Below, in pieces: positions 30,208 through 40,408 of a stretch of DNA of 64,000 nucleotides. The stretch spans positions 1,116,001 to 1,180,000 of the forward strand of contig NZ_CP016948.1 in the NCBI RefSeq assembly GCF_001642805.2, given 5' to 3'. The position numbers and the translations under genes are program-made. This DNA is from Serratia surfactantfaciens (GTDB lineage Bacteria > Pseudomonadota > Gammaproteobacteria > Enterobacterales > Enterobacteriaceae). The notes under the pieces are model-generated. The model ran no database searches, was not told where the DNA came from, and saw nothing but the letters and a program-made list of their open reading frames with translations. How positions within the stretch are numbered: the first letter of the stretch is position 1; the number at the start of each line of letters is the position of its first letter.

Positions 30208-32826
30208 ATGACACAACAGCCACAGGCAAAATATCGCCACGATTATCGCGCGCCCGATTACACCACGACCGATATCGACTTGGACTTCAGTCTGGACGCG
30301 GAAAACACGCGCGTGACCGCCGTCAGCAAAATCAAACGTCAGGGCGCGGCCGGCGCACCGTTGGTGCTGGATGGCGAGGATCTGACGCTGGTGAGCATTG
30401 AGGTCGACGGCCAACCGTGGGGCGCCTATCGTCAGCAGGATAACCAGCTGATCATCGAGGATTTGCCGGCACAATTCACTCTTACCATCGTCAACGATAT
30501 TCATCCGGCGAAAAACACCGCGCTGGAAGGGCTGTACCTGTCCGGCGATGCGCTGTGCACGCAGTGCGAAGCCGAAGGCTTCCACCATATTACCTACTAT
30601 CAGGATCGCCCGGACGTGCTGGCGCGTTTTACCACCCGCATCGTGGCCGACAAGGCGCGCTATCCGTTCCTGCTGTCCAACGGCAACCGCATCGGCCAGG
30701 GCGAATTGGCCGATGGCCGCCACTGGGTGCAATGGCAGGATCCGTTCCCGAAACCTTGTTACCTGTTTGCGCTGGTGGCGGGGGATTTCGACGTACTGCG
30801 CGACAGCTTCACCACCCGTTCCGGCCGTAAGGTGGCGCTGGAGCTGTTCGTCGATCGCGGCAACCTGGATCGCGCCGACTGGGCGATGACCTCGCTGAAG
30901 AACTCGATGAAGTGGGACGAGACCCGCTTCGGCCTGGAATACGATCTCGACATCTATATGATCGTGGCGGTCGACTTCTTCAATATGGGCGCGATGGAGA
31001 ACAAAGGGTTAAATATCTTTAACTCCAAGTATGTGCTGGCCAAGGCGGAAACCGCCACCGACAAGGATTATCTGAACATCGAAGCGGTGATCGGCCATGA
31101 ATACTTCCACAACTGGACTGGCAACCGCGTCACCTGCCGCGACTGGTTCCAGCTCAGCCTGAAAGAGGGGCTGACGGTGTTCCGCGATCAGGAGTTCAGT
31201 TCCGATCTGGGATCACGCTCGGTCAACCGCATCGACAACGTGCGCGTGATGCGCGGCGCACAGTTCGCCGAAGACGCGAGCCCGATGGCGCACGCCATTC
31301 GTCCGGACAAAGTGATCGAAATGAACAACTTCTACACCCTGACGGTGTATGAAAAGGGTTCCGAAGTGATCCGCATGATGCACACCCTGTTGGGAGAAGC
31401 GAATTTCCAGAAAGGGATGCAGCTCTATTTTGAGCGCCACGACGGCAGCGCCGCCACCTGCGACGACTTCGTGCAGGCGATGGAGGATGCATCCAACGTC
31501 GATCTGTCGCGCTTCCGCCGTTGGTATAGCCAGTCCGGTACGCCGCTGTTGACGGTGCGCGACGAGTACGACGCACAAACCCAACAATATCGCCTGCATG
31601 TCAGCCAGAAAACCGCGCCGACCGCCGATCAGCCGGAGAAGCTGCCGCTGCATATCCCGCTGGATATCGAATTGTACGACAGCGAAGGCAACGTCATTGC
31701 GCTGCAGAAGGGCGGTCTGCCGGTCAACAACGTGCTGAACGTCACCGAAGCGGAGCAGACTTTCGTGTTCGACGGCGTGGCGCACAAGCCGGTGCCGTCG
31801 CTGCTGCGCGAATTCTCCGCGCCGGTGAAGCTGGACTATCCGTACAGCGATCAGCAGCTGACCTTCCTGATGCAGCACGCGCGCAATGAATTTGCGCGTT
31901 GGGATGCGGCGCAGAGCCTGCTCGCGACCTATATCAAGCTGAACGTGGCGCGGCACCAGCAGAAACAGCCGTTGTCGCTGCCGCTGCATGTGGCCGACGC
32001 GTTCCGCGCGGTGTTGCTGGACGAGAAGTTGGATCCGGCGCTGGCGGCGCAGATCCTGACGCTGCCGTCGGAGAACGAGATCGCCGAGCTGTTCGCCACC
32101 ATCGATCCGGAAGCGATCGCTGCAGTGCACGAAGCGATCGTTCGCTGCCTGGCGCGGGAACTGGCCGATGAGTGGCTGGCGGTGTACCACGCCAACAAGA
32201 CCGACGGCTACCGCGTGGAGCACGCCGAGATCGCCAAGCGCGCCTTGCGCAATGTTTGTCTGGGCTATCTGGCGTTTGGCGAAGATGCGGCGCTGGCGGA
32301 TCAGCTGGTGAGCGAACAGTATCGTCAGGCGGATAACATGACCGACTCGCTGGCGGCGCTGTCCGCCGCGGTCGCGGCCCAGTTGCCGTGCCGCGATGCG
32401 CTGTTGGCGGCGTTCGACGAACGCTGGCATCAGGATGGTCTGGTGATGGACAAATGGTTCGTGCTGCAGGGCGGCAGCCCGTCGGCGGACGTGCTGAGCA
32501 AGGTGCGTGCGCTGCTGCAACACCGCTCGTTCAGCCTGAGCAACCCGAACCGCACTCGTTCATTGATCGGCGGTTTCGCTTCCGGCAACCCGGCGGCGTT
32601 CCACGCTGCGGACGGCAGCGGCTATCAGTTCCTGGCGGAGATCCTGAGCGATCTCAACCAGCGCAACCCGCAGATCGCCGCGCGTCTGATCGAACCGCTG
32701 ATTCGCTTGAAGCGTTACGATGCCGGCCGCCAGGCGCTGATGCGTAAGGCGCTGGAACAGCTGAAAGGGTTGGAAAACCTGTCCGGCGATCTGTACGAGA
32801 AGATCAGCAAGGCGCTCGACGCCTGA
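30208..32826 (+). CDS. pepN: Aminopeptidase N
   Basis: A broad-specificity M1 zinc aminopeptidase, the main cytoplasmic aminopeptidase of enterics, finishing peptide breakdown after Lon and Clp. It has 872 residues (E. coli 870). The exopeptidase motif GAMEN is at 261-265, and the zinc site HEYFH-x18-E is at His297, Glu298, His301 and Glu320. The start MTQQPQAKYRHDY is conserved in the family. It is monocistronic, with a strong terminator 22 bases downstream separating it from the convergent ssu operon. Confidence 0.98.
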   Translation: MTQQPQAKYRHDYRAPDYTTTDIDLDFSLDAENTRVTAVSKIKRQGAAGAPLVLDGEDLTLVSIEVDGQPWGAYRQQDNQLIIEDLPAQFTLTIVNDIHPAKNTALEGLYLSGDALCTQCEAEGFHHITYYQDRPDVLARFTTRIVADKARYPFLLSNGNRIGQGELADGRHWVQWQDPFPKPCYLFALVAGDFDVLRDSFTTRSGRKVALELFVDRGNLDRADWAMTSLKNSMKWDETRFGLEYDLDIYMIVAVDFFNMGAMENKGLNIFNSKYVLAKAETATDKDYLNIEAVIGHEYFHNWTGNRVTCRDWFQLSLKEGLTVFRDQEFSSDLGSRSVNRIDNVRVMRGAQFAEDASPMAHAIRPDKVIEMNNFYTLTVYEKGSEVIRMMHTLLGEANFQKGMQLYFERHDGSAATCDDFVQAMEDASNVDLSRFRRWYSQSGTPLLTVRDEYDAQTQQYRLHVSQKTAPTADQPEKLPLHIPLDIELYDSEGNVIALQKGGLPVNNVLNVTEAEQTFVFDGVAHKPVPSLLREFSAPVKLDYPYSDQQLTFLMQHARNEFARWDAAQSLLATYIKLNVARHQQKQPLSLPLHVADAFRAVLLDEKLDPALAAQILTLPSENEIAELFATIDPEAIAAVHEAIVRCLARELADEWLAVYHANKTDGYRVEHAEIAKRALRNVCLGYLAFGEDAALADQLVSEQYRQADNMTDSLAALSAAVAAQLPCRDALLAAFDERWHQDGLVMDKWFVLQGGSPSADVLSKVRALLQHRSFSLSNPNRTRSLIGGFASGNPAAFHAADGSGYQFLAEILSDLNQRNPQIAARLIEPLIRLKRYDAGRQALMRKALEQLKGLENLSGDLYEKISKALDA

Positions 32827-32848
32827 TTTTTTCGCGCTAGAGACATCA

Positions 32849-32874
32849 AGGGACGGCCTGGGCCGTCCCTTTTT
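32849..32874 (+). terminator. pepN terminator
   Basis: AGGGACGGCC-TG-GGCCGTCCCT followed by TTTT. It sits between convergent pepN and ssuB. Confidence 0.88.
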
Positions 32875-32881
32875 CATTCAT

Positions 32882-33655
32882 TCAATTCGCCGCCCGGCGC
32901 GCGGCGTCCGTCGCGGCAGGCGGCGATAGTACCCGTTCCAGCACTTCGGCCTCCAGTTCTGCCAGCCTGACAGAGCCCTTGCGCCGCGGCCGCGGCAGAT
33001 CGATGGCGAGATCCAGCCCGATATGCCCCTCTTCGATCAGGATGACCCGATCCGCCAGCGCGATGGCTTCGCTGACGTCGTGCGTGACCAGCAGTACGGT
33101 AAAACCGTGCTGTTGCCACAGTGTCTCTATCAGACCTTGCATCTCGATGCGCGTCAGGGCATCCAGCGCTCCGAGCGGTTCATCCAGCAGCAGCAGGCGG
33201 GGGCGGTGGATCAGCGCGCGCGCCAGGGCGACCCGCTGCTTTTGTCCGCCGGATAGCGCCGCCGGCCAGTCGCCGGCGCGATCCGCCAAACCGACCGCGG
33301 CCAGCGCCTCCAGCGCCGCGTCGCGCCAGTGGCCGCGCAGCCCCAGCCCTACGTTGTCGATCACCGTTTTCCATGGCAGCAGGCGCGCATCCTGAAACAT
33401 CAGCCGGGTATCCTCTTTGGCGGCGGCGAGCGGCGCGTTGCCGCTGAGCAAAGCGCCGCTGCTGGCCTGTTCCAGGCCGGCCAACAGGCGCAGCAACGTG
33501 CTCTTGCCGCAGCCGCTGCGGCCGACCACCGCCACGAACTGCCCGGCGGAAATGCGCAGCTGAATATTGTCCAGCACCGTGCGGTTGCCGTAACGTTTGC
33601 CGATGGACTCCAGCGTCACCGGCGTGCCTTGCGCAAGGCGAGCGGGAAGGGTCAT
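32882..33655 (-). CDS. ssuB: Aliphatic sulfonate ABC transporter ATPase SsuB
   Basis: ATP-binding subunit of the alkanesulfonate importer. It has 257 residues from the ATG at 33655, whose first bases overlap the ssuC stop (ATGA); the longer in-frame extension is inside ssuC and not conserved. Motifs are Walker [10 protein letters not shown] at 45-53, signature LSGGQKQR, Walker [13 protein letters not shown] and the H-loop VTHDVSEA. It is the last gene of ssuEADCB. Confidence 0.95.
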   Translation of the reverse strand: MTLPARLAQGTPVTLESIGKRYGNRTVLDNIQLRISAGQFVAVVGRSGCGKSTLLRLLAGLEQASSGALLSGNAPLAAAKEDTRLMFQDARLLPWKTVIDNVGLGLRGHWRDAALEALAAVGLADRAGDWPAALSGGQKQRVALARALIHRPRLLLLDEPLGALDALTRIEMQGLIETLWQQHGFTVLLVTHDVSEAIALADRVILIEEGHIGLDLAIDLPRPRRKGSVRLAELEAEVLERVLSPPAATDAARRAAN

Positions 33656-34446
33656 AGCGCTTCTCCCTGTTTCAGTTGATAGGCCGGATGCCAGCGTAGC
33701 CAAACGCGTTCCAGCAGTTGCGCACCCACGTCCGCCAGCTTGCCGAGCAGGGCGTACAGCACGATCGCCACCACCACCACGTCGGTTTGCAGGAATTCAC
33801 GGGCGTTCATCGCCAGATAACCGATGCCTGAGTTGGCCGAGATGGTTTCGGCGACGATCAGCGTCAGCCACATGAAGCCGAGGGCGAAACGCACGCCGAC
33901 CATGATCGACGGCAGTGCGCCCGGCAGCACCACCTGTGTGAACAAGCGGAAGCCGCTCAGGCCATAGCTGCGCGCCATCTCCAGCAGGCCGCGATCGATG
34001 TTTTTGATGCCGTGATAGGTATTGAGATAGATAGGAAACAGCGTGCCGAGCGCCACCAGAAAGATCTTGGCGGATTCATCGATGCCGAACCACAGGATCA
34101 CCAGCGGGATCAGCGCCAGATGCGGCACGTTGCGGATCATTTGCACCGAGCTGTCCAGCAGGCGTTCACCCCAGCGCGACAGGCCGGTAATAAAACCGAG
34201 GGTAAGCCCGATGCCGCCGCCGATGGCAAAGCCTAACAACGCGCGCTGGCTGCTGATGCTCAGATGCTGCCACAGTTCGCCGCTTTTGCTCAGGCTCCAG
34301 AAGGCGGTCAGTACTGCGCTCGGTGCCGGCAAAATGCGGTTGGACAGCCAGCCGGTTTCGACGGCGATTTGCCAGATGATCACCAGCGCCAGCGGCAGCG
34401 CCCAAGGGGCCAGCCGGTACAGGATGCGTTGTGCGTTATTTGCCAT
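33652..34446 (-). CDS. ssuC: Aliphatic sulfonate ABC transporter permease SsuC
   Basis: A 264-residue inner-membrane permease with about six helices. The transporter-ATPase contact (EAA) motif is [24 protein letters not shown]. The start at 34446 gives [18 protein letters not shown], aligned with E. coli SsuC; upstream in-frame sequence lies in ssuD and is not part of the protein. It is translationally coupled to ssuB. Confidence 0.95.
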   Translation of the reverse strand: MANNAQRILYRLAPWALPLALVIIWQIAVETGWLSNRILPAPSAVLTAFWSLSKSGELWQHLSISSQRALLGFAIGGGIGLTLGFITGLSRWGERLLDSSVQMIRNVPHLALIPLVILWFGIDESAKIFLVALGTLFPIYLNTYHGIKNIDRGLLEMARSYGLSGFRLFTQVVLPGALPSIMVGVRFALGFMWLTLIVAETISANSGIGYLAMNAREFLQTDVVVVAIVLYALLGKLADVGAQLLERVWLRWHPAYQLKQGEAL

Positions 34447-34457
34447 CGGGGCGCTCC

Positions 34458-35606
34458 TCAACTCTGCGACACTTTTTGCGGAACATAAATGTTGGCTACC
34501 ACTTCGCCCTGTGGACGTACCGGCTGAAGACGCGCGGGCGTTTCCTCCTGCGCCAGATCGAGGTGTGGGAACAGCAGTTCGCCGACGCGGTAGGCCTCTT
34601 CCAGATGCGGATAGCCGGAGAGAATGAAGGTGTCGATGCCCAGATCGGCATATTCCTGCATGCGCGCCGCGACCGTCGGGCCGTCGCCCACCAGCGCGGT
34701 GCCGGCACCGCCGCGCACCAGGCCGATGCCGGCCCACAGGTTCGGGCTGATCTCCAGGTTATCTTTCTTGCCGCCGTGCAGCGCCGCCATGCGCCGTTGG
34801 CCGACGGAGTCGAAGCGCGCAAAAGCCTGCTGTGCATTGGCGATGGTTTCTTCATCAAGGTGAGCGATTAGCCGATCGGCAGCGCGCCAGGCCTCTTCGG
34901 TGGTTTCCCGCACGATGACATGCAGGCGGATGCCAAAGCGTACCTGGCGGCCTTTCGCCGCCGCCTTGGCGCGAACTTCTTCGATCTTCTCTTTGACCTG
35001 CGCCGGCGGCTCTCCCCAGGTGAGGTACAGTTCCACCTGTTCGGCGGCCAGATCCTGCGCGGCGGCGGAAGATCCGCCAAAATAGAGCGGCGGGCGCGGT
35101 TGCTGCACCGGCGGGAACAGCAGTTTGGCGCCTTTCACCTGAATATGCTTGCCGTGGAAATCGACGGTTTCACCTTCCAGCACCCGGCGCCAGATATGAG
35201 TGAACTCGGTCGAGGCTTCGTAACGTTCTTCATGGCTGAGGTGCAATCCCTCTGCCGCCAGCTCTTCCGGATCGCCGCCGGTAACCAGATTGAACAGCGC
35301 GCGCCCGTTGGACAGGCGATCCAGCGTTGCCGCCTGGCGCGCCGCCAGCGTAGGGGAGATGATGCCCGGCCGCAGCGCGACCAAAAACTTCAGCCGCTGA
35401 GTGACCGGGATCAGCGAGGCGGCCACCAGCCAGGAGTCTTCGCACGAGCGGCCGGTAGGGATCAACACCCCACCGAATCCCAGCCGATCCGCCGCCTGGG
35501 CGATCTGCTGCAAATAGCCGTGATCGACGCTGCGTGCGCCCTGTGCGCTGCCGAGGTAGTGGCCGTCGCCGTGGGTGGGTAAAAACCAGAAAACGTTCAG
35601 GCTCAT
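34458..35606 (-). CDS. ssuD: FMNH2-dependent alkanesulfonate monooxygenase SsuD
   Basis: Releases sulfite from C2-C10 alkanesulfonates, using reduced flavin from SsuE and oxygen. It has 382 residues (E. coli 381), bacterial-luciferase-like fold. [19 protein letters not shown] is the family N-terminus, so I choose the ATG at 35606 over a TTG two codons earlier, although that TTG has better Shine-Dalgarno spacing. Conserved blocks include [33 protein letters not shown] and [11 protein letters not shown]. Confidence 0.97.
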   Translation of the reverse strand: MSLNVFWFLPTHGDGHYLGSAQGARSVDHGYLQQIAQAADRLGFGGVLIPTGRSCEDSWLVAASLIPVTQRLKFLVALRPGIISPTLAARQAATLDRLSNGRALFNLVTGGDPEELAAEGLHLSHEERYEASTEFTHIWRRVLEGETVDFHGKHIQVKGAKLLFPPVQQPRPPLYFGGSSAAAQDLAAEQVELYLTWGEPPAQVKEKIEEVRAKAAAKGRQVRFGIRLHVIVRETTEEAWRAADRLIAHLDEETIANAQQAFARFDSVGQRRMAALHGGKKDNLEISPNLWAGIGLVRGGAGTALVGDGPTVAARMQEYADLGIDTFILSGYPHLEEAYRVGELLFPHLDLAQEETPARLQPVRPQGEVVANIYVPQKVSQS

Positions 35607-35626
35607 CGTCAATGTTCTCCCATTAT

Positions 35627-36598
35627 TTATTGTGCGCTTGGGCGCCAGATGCGTTGCGAGATATCGACCTTCACCGGCACCAGTCGGTTGGCGTAAAACA
35701 GGTCGGCGGTTTGTTGCTGTGCGGCGATGGTATGCGCATCGAGCGGTGTGATGGCGGTCGGTGGGCGGTGATCCAGATAGCTGGCGATCACCGGCTCCGG
35801 CAGCCCCATGGCGTTGGCCAGCAGGGTCACGCTTTGCGCCCGGTCGCTGCGGGTCAGCGCATCGGCCTGGGTCAGCACCGTCAAGACCTGGCTGATAAAG
35901 GCGCCATTAGCTTCGACATACGGCCGCGCCGCCAAATAGAAGGAACCGGTCTGATTCAGATCGGTGCCGTCGCCGAGCACCCGGACGCCGCCCTGCAGCA
36001 GCGCGGCGGAATAATAAGGATCCCAAATGGCCCAGGCATCGACATTGCCCTGTTGGAAGGCGGCGCGCGCATCGGCGGGCGTCAGGTAAGCGGGCTGGAT
36101 GTCGGTAAATTTCAAGCCGGCCTTTTGCAGCGATCGCAGCAGCAGGTTGTGCGAGCTGGATCCTTTCTGGAAGGCGACCTTATGGCCTTTCAGATCGGCG
36201 ACGGTTTTGATCGGGCTGTTTTCCGGCACCAGGATCACTTCCGCTTTGGGTTTAGGTGGCTCAACGCCGACATACAGCAGGTCCGCCCCCGCGGCCTGCG
36301 CGAAGATCGGCGGAATATCGCCGGTGCTGCCCAGATCGATGCTGCCGACGTTCAGGGCTTCCAGCATCTGTGGGCCGGCGGGAAACTCGATCCAGCTGAT
36401 GCGGGTGGCGGGGAAACGCTCCTCCAGCAGCCGGTGGCTTTTCGCCAGCACCAGGCTGACCGATCCTTTCTGGTAACCGATGCGGAATTGCGCCGGATCC
36501 TGCGCGGCGGCGGCGGCGGCGTTGGCCCAGACCAGCGACAGCAGGCCGGTGAAGGCGGCGGCGTTCAGCCAACGGCGCAAAGCGATGCGTTGTTTCAT
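35627..36598 (-). CDS. ssuA: Aliphatic sulfonate-binding protein SsuA
   Basis: Periplasmic solute receptor feeding SsuBC. It has 323 residues with a signal peptide of about 29-31 residues ([10 protein letters not shown] then a hydrophobic stretch ending in an Ala-run). The mature part [17 protein letters not shown] and [21 protein letters not shown] are typical of the SsuA/NrtA type. GGAG lies 7 bases before the ATG. It stands between ssuE and ssuD, as in E. coli. Confidence 0.95.
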   Translation of the reverse strand: MKQRIALRRWLNAAAFTGLLSLVWANAAAAAAQDPAQFRIGYQKGSVSLVLAKSHRLLEERFPATRISWIEFPAGPQMLEALNVGSIDLGSTGDIPPIFAQAAGADLLYVGVEPPKPKAEVILVPENSPIKTVADLKGHKVAFQKGSSSHNLLLRSLQKAGLKFTDIQPAYLTPADARAAFQQGNVDAWAIWDPYYSAALLQGGVRVLGDGTDLNQTGSFYLAARPYVEANGAFISQVLTVLTQADALTRSDRAQSVTLLANAMGLPEPVIASYLDHRPPTAITPLDAHTIAAQQQTADLFYANRLVPVKVDISQRIWRPSAQ

Positions 36599-36622
36599 TC
36601 AAGCTCTCCTTTTCCAGGCGTT

Positions 36623-37201
36623 TCAGGCCGTCTGGCGCGTCGCTAGCGGTGAGGCGACGCGCAGCGCAGGCGGTTTGCGGCGGCCAAGCGCCAGGTAGAA
36701 GCTGGCCAGCGCCTCTTCCAGCCGGGCGGCGACGGCGTCGGTGAGCGTGGCGCTTTCACCGGTCAGTTGGATCTGGCTATCGTCGGCGAACACGCCGTGC
36801 AACACCTCTTGCGCTTTCAGCGCCGCCAGCACCGGTTTCAGCGCATAGTCCACCGCCAGCATATGGCCGATCGAACCGCCGGTCGCCAGCGGCAGCACCA
36901 CCTTATGATCCAGTGCGCGCTCCGGCAGCAGATCCAGCAGGGTTTTCAGCGCGCCGGAGAACGACGCCTTATAAACCGGCGTGGAGATCAGCAGGCCGTC
37001 GGCCTGCGCCAGCTGGTCGGCAAAGGCCTTGATCGCCGGGCTGTTGAAGTTGGCGTACAGCAGATCTTCGGCATCGAAGTCGTGCAGGGTATAAGCCGTC
37101 ACCTCCACACCTTGCTGCCGCAGCCAGTTCTGACTCAGCGAGAGCAGTGCGGCGGAACGTGATGGGATGCGTGGGCTACCGGCCAGTGATATAACGCGCA
37201 T
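36623..37201 (-). CDS. ssuE: NADPH-dependent FMN reductase SsuE
   Basis: Supplies FMNH2 to SsuD. It has 192 residues from the ATG at 37201, with GGAG just upstream; [16 protein letters not shown] is the flavodoxin-like FMN-phosphate loop. [21 protein letters not shown] is the dimer/FMN region and matches E. coli SsuE. It is the first gene of ssuEADCB. The AT-rich upstream region (37202-37300) fits sulfur-limitation control by CysB/Cbl, as in E. coli, but I could not define a site. Confidence 0.95.
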   Translation of the reverse strand: MRVISLAGSPRIPSRSAALLSLSQNWLRQQGVEVTAYTLHDFDAEDLLYANFNSPAIKAFADQLAQADGLLISTPVYKASFSGALKTLLDLLPERALDHKVVLPLATGGSIGHMLAVDYALKPVLAALKAQEVLHGVFADDSQIQLTGESATLTDAVAARLEEALASFYLALGRRKPPALRVASPLATRQTA

Positions 37202-37349
37202 TGCCACTCCTTATAACTAAAAGTTAGGTTTAATTAGAAAATCAATAGGAAGTGTTTTAAACCTACCAGCAACTGGGCGCGTTTTTTAAATCTCATTTTT
37301 TGATTTGGATATGCGCAAAAGCGGATTGGCGCCGATTTGGCGGCGAAGA

Positions 37350-37365
37350 GAGAAAACGATTGCGT
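37350..37365 (+). promoter_or_regulatory. PurR-like operator upstream of pyrD
   Basis: GAGAAAACGATTGCGT matches 8 of the 10 fixed positions of the PurR consensus A-N-G-C-A-A-N-C-G-N-T-T-N-C-N-T. E. coli pyrD is known to be PurR-repressed. The site lies about 50 bases upstream of the -10. Confidence 0.55.
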
Positions 37366-37416
37366 AAAAACGGCTTTTTTTGCCTTTAATCAATTCCAAT
37401 TGGGCGGGGGATACCG

Positions 37417-37444
37417 GATAATACGCCCCCGGTTTGCAACCGGG
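37417..37444 (+). promoter_or_regulatory. pyrD -10 and start-site-switching leader hairpin
   Basis: -10 GATAAT (37417-37422) is followed by a C-run and then GG, where E. coli pyrD starts at C or G depending on CTP. A start at C includes the full hairpin CCCGGTT-TGC-AACCGGG (37428-37444), which ends 5 bases before the AGGAG ribosome-binding site. This mirrors the E. coli pyrimidine-controlled leader. The -35 is weak. Confidence 0.6.
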
Positions 37445-37459
37445 AAATCAGGAGAGTCC

Positions 37460-38470
37460 ATGTACTACCCCCTCATCAGGAAAGCGTTGTTCCAGCTCGA
37501 TCCGGAGCGCGCGCACGAAGTGACCTTTCGTCAGCTCAGCCGTATTACCGGCACCCCATTAGCGTTTCTTGTCCGCCAGTCCGTGCCGACCAAACCGGTC
37601 AGCTGCATGGGGCTGTCGTTTAAAAATCCGTTGGGATTGGCCGCCGGTCTGGATAAAAACGGCGAATGCATCGATGCGTTCGGCGCGATGGGCTTCGGCC
37701 ATGTGGAAGTCGGCACCGTGACGCCGCGTCCGCAACCGGGCAACGATAAGCCGCGCTTGTTCCGCGTGGTTGAGGCGGAAGGCCTGATCAACCGCATGGG
37801 GTTCAATAACCATGGCGTGGACAATCTGGTTGAAAACGTTAAGAAATCCCATTTTGGCGGCATTCTTGGGATCAATATCGGCAAGAATAAAGACACTCCG
37901 GTCGAGCAGGGTAAAGACGATTATTTGATCTGCATGGATAAAGTTTATCCGTATGCCGGTTATATCGCGATCAACATCTCTTCACCGAATACGCCGGGGT
38001 TACGATCCTTACAGTATGGCGAAGCGCTGGACGATCTTTTGGCGGCGATTAAAAATAAGCAGCAGGAATTACATGCGCGCCATCACAAATATGTGCCGGT
38101 GGCGGTAAAGATCGCGCCGGATCTTTCAGAAGAAGAATTGATCCAAATTGCCGATAGCCTGGTGCGGCATAATATCGATGGCGTGATCGCCACCAATACC
38201 ACCTTGGATCGAAAATTGATCCAGGGATTGAATTACTGCGAGCAAGCGGGCGGGTTAAGCGGGCGTCCGTTGCAATCACGCAGCACCGAGGTGATTCGTC
38301 GTCTCTCCACCGAACTGCAAGGGCGCCTGCCGATTATCGGCGTGGGCGGCATCGATTCGCTGACGGCGGCGCGCGAAAAAATGGAGGCCGGCGCGAGTCT
38401 GCTGCAAATTTATTCCGGATTTATCTATCACGGCCCGCGTTTGATTAAAGATATCGTTACCCATATCTAA
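37460..38470 (+). CDS. pyrD: Dihydroorotate dehydrogenase (quinone) PyrD
   Basis: A class 2, membrane-associated flavoenzyme oxidising dihydroorotate to orotate with ubiquinone, the fourth step of pyrimidine synthesis. It has 336 residues from the ATG at 37460, exactly the E. coli length; an upstream in-frame start is rejected because [20 protein letters not shown] is the family N-terminus and AGGAG lies just before it. The catalytic serine lies in [22 protein letters not shown] and GVGGIDSL are FMN-binding motifs. Confidence 0.98.
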   Translation: MYYPLIRKALFQLDPERAHEVTFRQLSRITGTPLAFLVRQSVPTKPVSCMGLSFKNPLGLAAGLDKNGECIDAFGAMGFGHVEVGTVTPRPQPGNDKPRLFRVVEAEGLINRMGFNNHGVDNLVENVKKSHFGGILGINIGKNKDTPVEQGKDDYLICMDKVYPYAGYIAINISSPNTPGLRSLQYGEALDDLLAAIKNKQQELHARHHKYVPVAVKIAPDLSEEELIQIADSLVRHNIDGVIATNTTLDRKLIQGLNYCEQAGGLSGRPLQSRSTEVIRRLSTELQGRLPIIGVGGIDSLTAAREKMEAGASLLQIYSGFIYHGPRLIKDIVTHI

Positions 38471-38491
38471 TATTTTTCCTCTCATTTTATT

Positions 38492-38515
38492 CCGGGGGTT
38501 TATTTCTGCCCCCGG
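38492..38515. repeat. Hairpin after pyrD
   Basis: CCGGGGG / CCCCCGG around a 10-base loop, 21 bases after the pyrD stop. CTCGTCTATATTTTG follows, so the T-run is delayed; it could be a weak terminator. Confidence 0.65.
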
Positions 38516-38576
38516 CTCGTCTATATTTTGTTCGTTAGCATAAATATCGTTCGCGGAATTATCCGATGTTTAAGCT

Positions 38577-38595
38577 ATTTTATCGATGATAAAAT
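38577..38595. repeat. AT-rich palindrome upstream of zapC
   Basis: ATTTTATC-GAT-GATAAAAT, perfect 8-bp arms, centred 61 bp before the zapC ATG. It could be a protein-binding operator and includes a possible -10 (TAAAAT). Confidence 0.7.
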
Positions 38596-38646
38596 CGCCT
38601 TTTAGGGTGAGTGCGGCGTTGGCGTAGGCAGCGAGAAGGATACGAA

Positions 38647-39195
38647 ATGAAGATAAAACCTGACGATAATTGGCGTTGGTATTTTGATGCCGAACACGAT
38701 CGGCTAATGTTGGATTTAGCTAATGGTATGATCTTTCGTTCACGTTTCCCGGCCAAAATGTTAACGCCGGACGCCTTCGATGAATGCGCTTTTTGCGTGG
38801 ATGACGCCGCCCTTTATTTCACCTATGAAGAACAGTGCAAACAGGTCAAGCTCAGCCACGAGCAGCGCGCCGAGCTGGTGCTGAATGCGCTGGTCGCCTA
38901 CCGTTTCCTGAAACCGCTGATGCCGAAAAGCTGGCATTTCTCGCAGCAGCACTATCCGTTGCAGCCGAAAAATGGCGAGCTGGCGGCGGTAAAAGTGATG
39001 GAAAGTGGCGCGGAAGCGCGCCTGCTGGTGGTGGAGGCCGGGGATAACGCCAGCCTGTGCCTGCTGGCGCAAAATCAGCTGACGGTGGCCGGCCGCACCA
39101 TGGTTTTGGGCGACGCCATCAAGGTGATGCACGATCGGCTGAAACCCTGCGCGCAGGATGAAAGCGCCGCCCCGGCTTACGACAGGGCGGTGTAA
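38647..39195 (+). CDS. zapC: Cell-division protein ZapC
   Basis: A cytoplasmic FtsZ-associated protein that promotes bundling of FtsZ filaments and stabilises the Z-ring. It has 182 residues from the ATG at 38647 (E. coli YcbW about 180), chosen because AAGGA lies 6 bases upstream and [14 protein letters not shown] is the family start. Conserved blocks are [15 protein letters not shown] and [20 protein letters not shown]. It converges with ycbX across 6 bp. Confidence 0.93.
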   Translation: MKIKPDDNWRWYFDAEHDRLMLDLANGMIFRSRFPAKMLTPDAFDECAFCVDDAALYFTYEEQCKQVKLSHEQRAELVLNALVAYRFLKPLMPKSWHFSQQHYPLQPKNGELAAVKVMESGAEARLLVVEAGDNASLCLLAQNQLTVAGRTMVLGDAIKVMHDRLKPCAQDESAAPAYDRAV

Positions 39196-39201
39196 GGCGG
39201 A

Positions 39202-40305
39202 TTACGCCAGGGTTAAATCGCTTTTCGGGATGCAGCTGCAGCACAGGATGGTGCCGTTGTCGCCCAACGCGCTTTTCTTCAGGGGCGCGACCTCACCGCT
39301 CACCAACGTAATGCGGCAGCTGCCGCAAATCCCGGCGCGGCAGGAGTAAGGCACGCGAATGCCTTGCTGCTCCAGCTGTTCGAGCAGGATCTGCTGATTG
39401 TTGCCGGTAAATACCTTTCCTTCATAGTCGATAGTGACGCTGTGCGCGCTGTCTTGCGGCGCCTGCACGCTCTCCACCACTTTGCCGGCGCCATACGGGC
39501 GCGGCGGTTTGGTCGACAATACTTCCACCGTATCGCCCACGCGAATGATGCCGCTGTTGCGCGCGATCATATTCTGGCCGAAATCGATATCGCCGTTGTC
39601 GGCGGTGCGGAATTTTTGCAGCGTGCTCAGCGGTTCGCCGCTCGGATGCTTGCGGCCGCGTTCGGTACTGACGGTAGTCAGCACGCAGCGGCTGCAGGGT
39701 TTCACCAGATCGAACATCACGTCGCCGACGCGGATCACCTGCCAGCCGTCTTCGGCCCAGGCGGTTGCGCCGCTCACCACCAGGTTGGGGCGAAACTGCT
39801 CCAGCTTGATGCTGCCGGGGCAGCGCTGCTGCAGATCGTTGAACGAGGCCTGGTTAATCAGCAGATAAGGGTAGCCATCGGCAAACGTCAGCGGAATCTC
39901 AGGGTGCTTCTTCACCCGGCGGGTCAACTCCGGCCCCAGCCAACGCAGCTGCACGTCGCGCTGGAAATAGCCGCTCAGCCAGCGGTTGATCTCATCCGGC
40001 GCGATCAGCGCGGTGAAATGGTTGCCCCACACCTCGGTCGGCTGCGGCGCGGCGGCGAAGTCGCTGAAGCGAATGGCGGCGCTTTCGCCGTCCGGCGCAG
40101 TCAGGAACAGTCCGTCCGGCAACAGCGCCGGCGTGAACAACACCATCTGCGGGTATTGGCGCGCGGTAATAAAGGTGCCGTCCGGCTCGGTGATCATAAA
40201 GTTGCGGTCGAAAGCCAGGCCGCTGCTGCCGACCTGGGCGTAAGAAAGCTGCAGACCGCGCAATGATTTAACCGGATGGACGTAGAGTCTGGAAAGCGTA
40301 ATCAC
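39202..40305 (-). CDS. ycbX: YcbX, MOSC and [2Fe-2S] protein
   Basis: A 367-residue protein that reduces N-hydroxylated bases such as 6-hydroxylaminopurine with a molybdenum cofactor, protecting against base-analogue mutagens. MOSC N-terminal and MOSC domains fill residues 1-270, with the Mo-cofactor cysteine probably in PCSRCVLTT. The C-terminal ferredoxin domain has C-x4-C-x2-C (CRAGICGSC, 322-330) and the fourth cysteine in LCCSC near 355-358. It is transcribed divergently from rlmKL. Confidence 0.93.
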   Translation of the reverse strand: MITLSRLYVHPVKSLRGLQLSYAQVGSSGLAFDRNFMITEPDGTFITARQYPQMVLFTPALLPDGLFLTAPDGESAAIRFSDFAAAPQPTEVWGNHFTALIAPDEINRWLSGYFQRDVQLRWLGPELTRRVKKHPEIPLTFADGYPYLLINQASFNDLQQRCPGSIKLEQFRPNLVVSGATAWAEDGWQVIRVGDVMFDLVKPCSRCVLTTVSTERGRKHPSGEPLSTLQKFRTADNGDIDFGQNMIARNSGIIRVGDTVEVLSTKPPRPYGAGKVVESVQAPQDSAHSVTIDYEGKVFTGNNQQILLEQLEQQGIRVPYSCRAGICGSCRITLVSGEVAPLKKSALGDNGTILCCSCIPKSDLTLA

Positions 40306-40408
40306 CCTTATCTCCGTGCGATGATTAAATAGAAGGGAGCAACTTTATGACAAGCGGTGCGGATTAGCTATAATGCGCAACAATTTTCTTTTTGGTGATA
40401 AGCACGAT

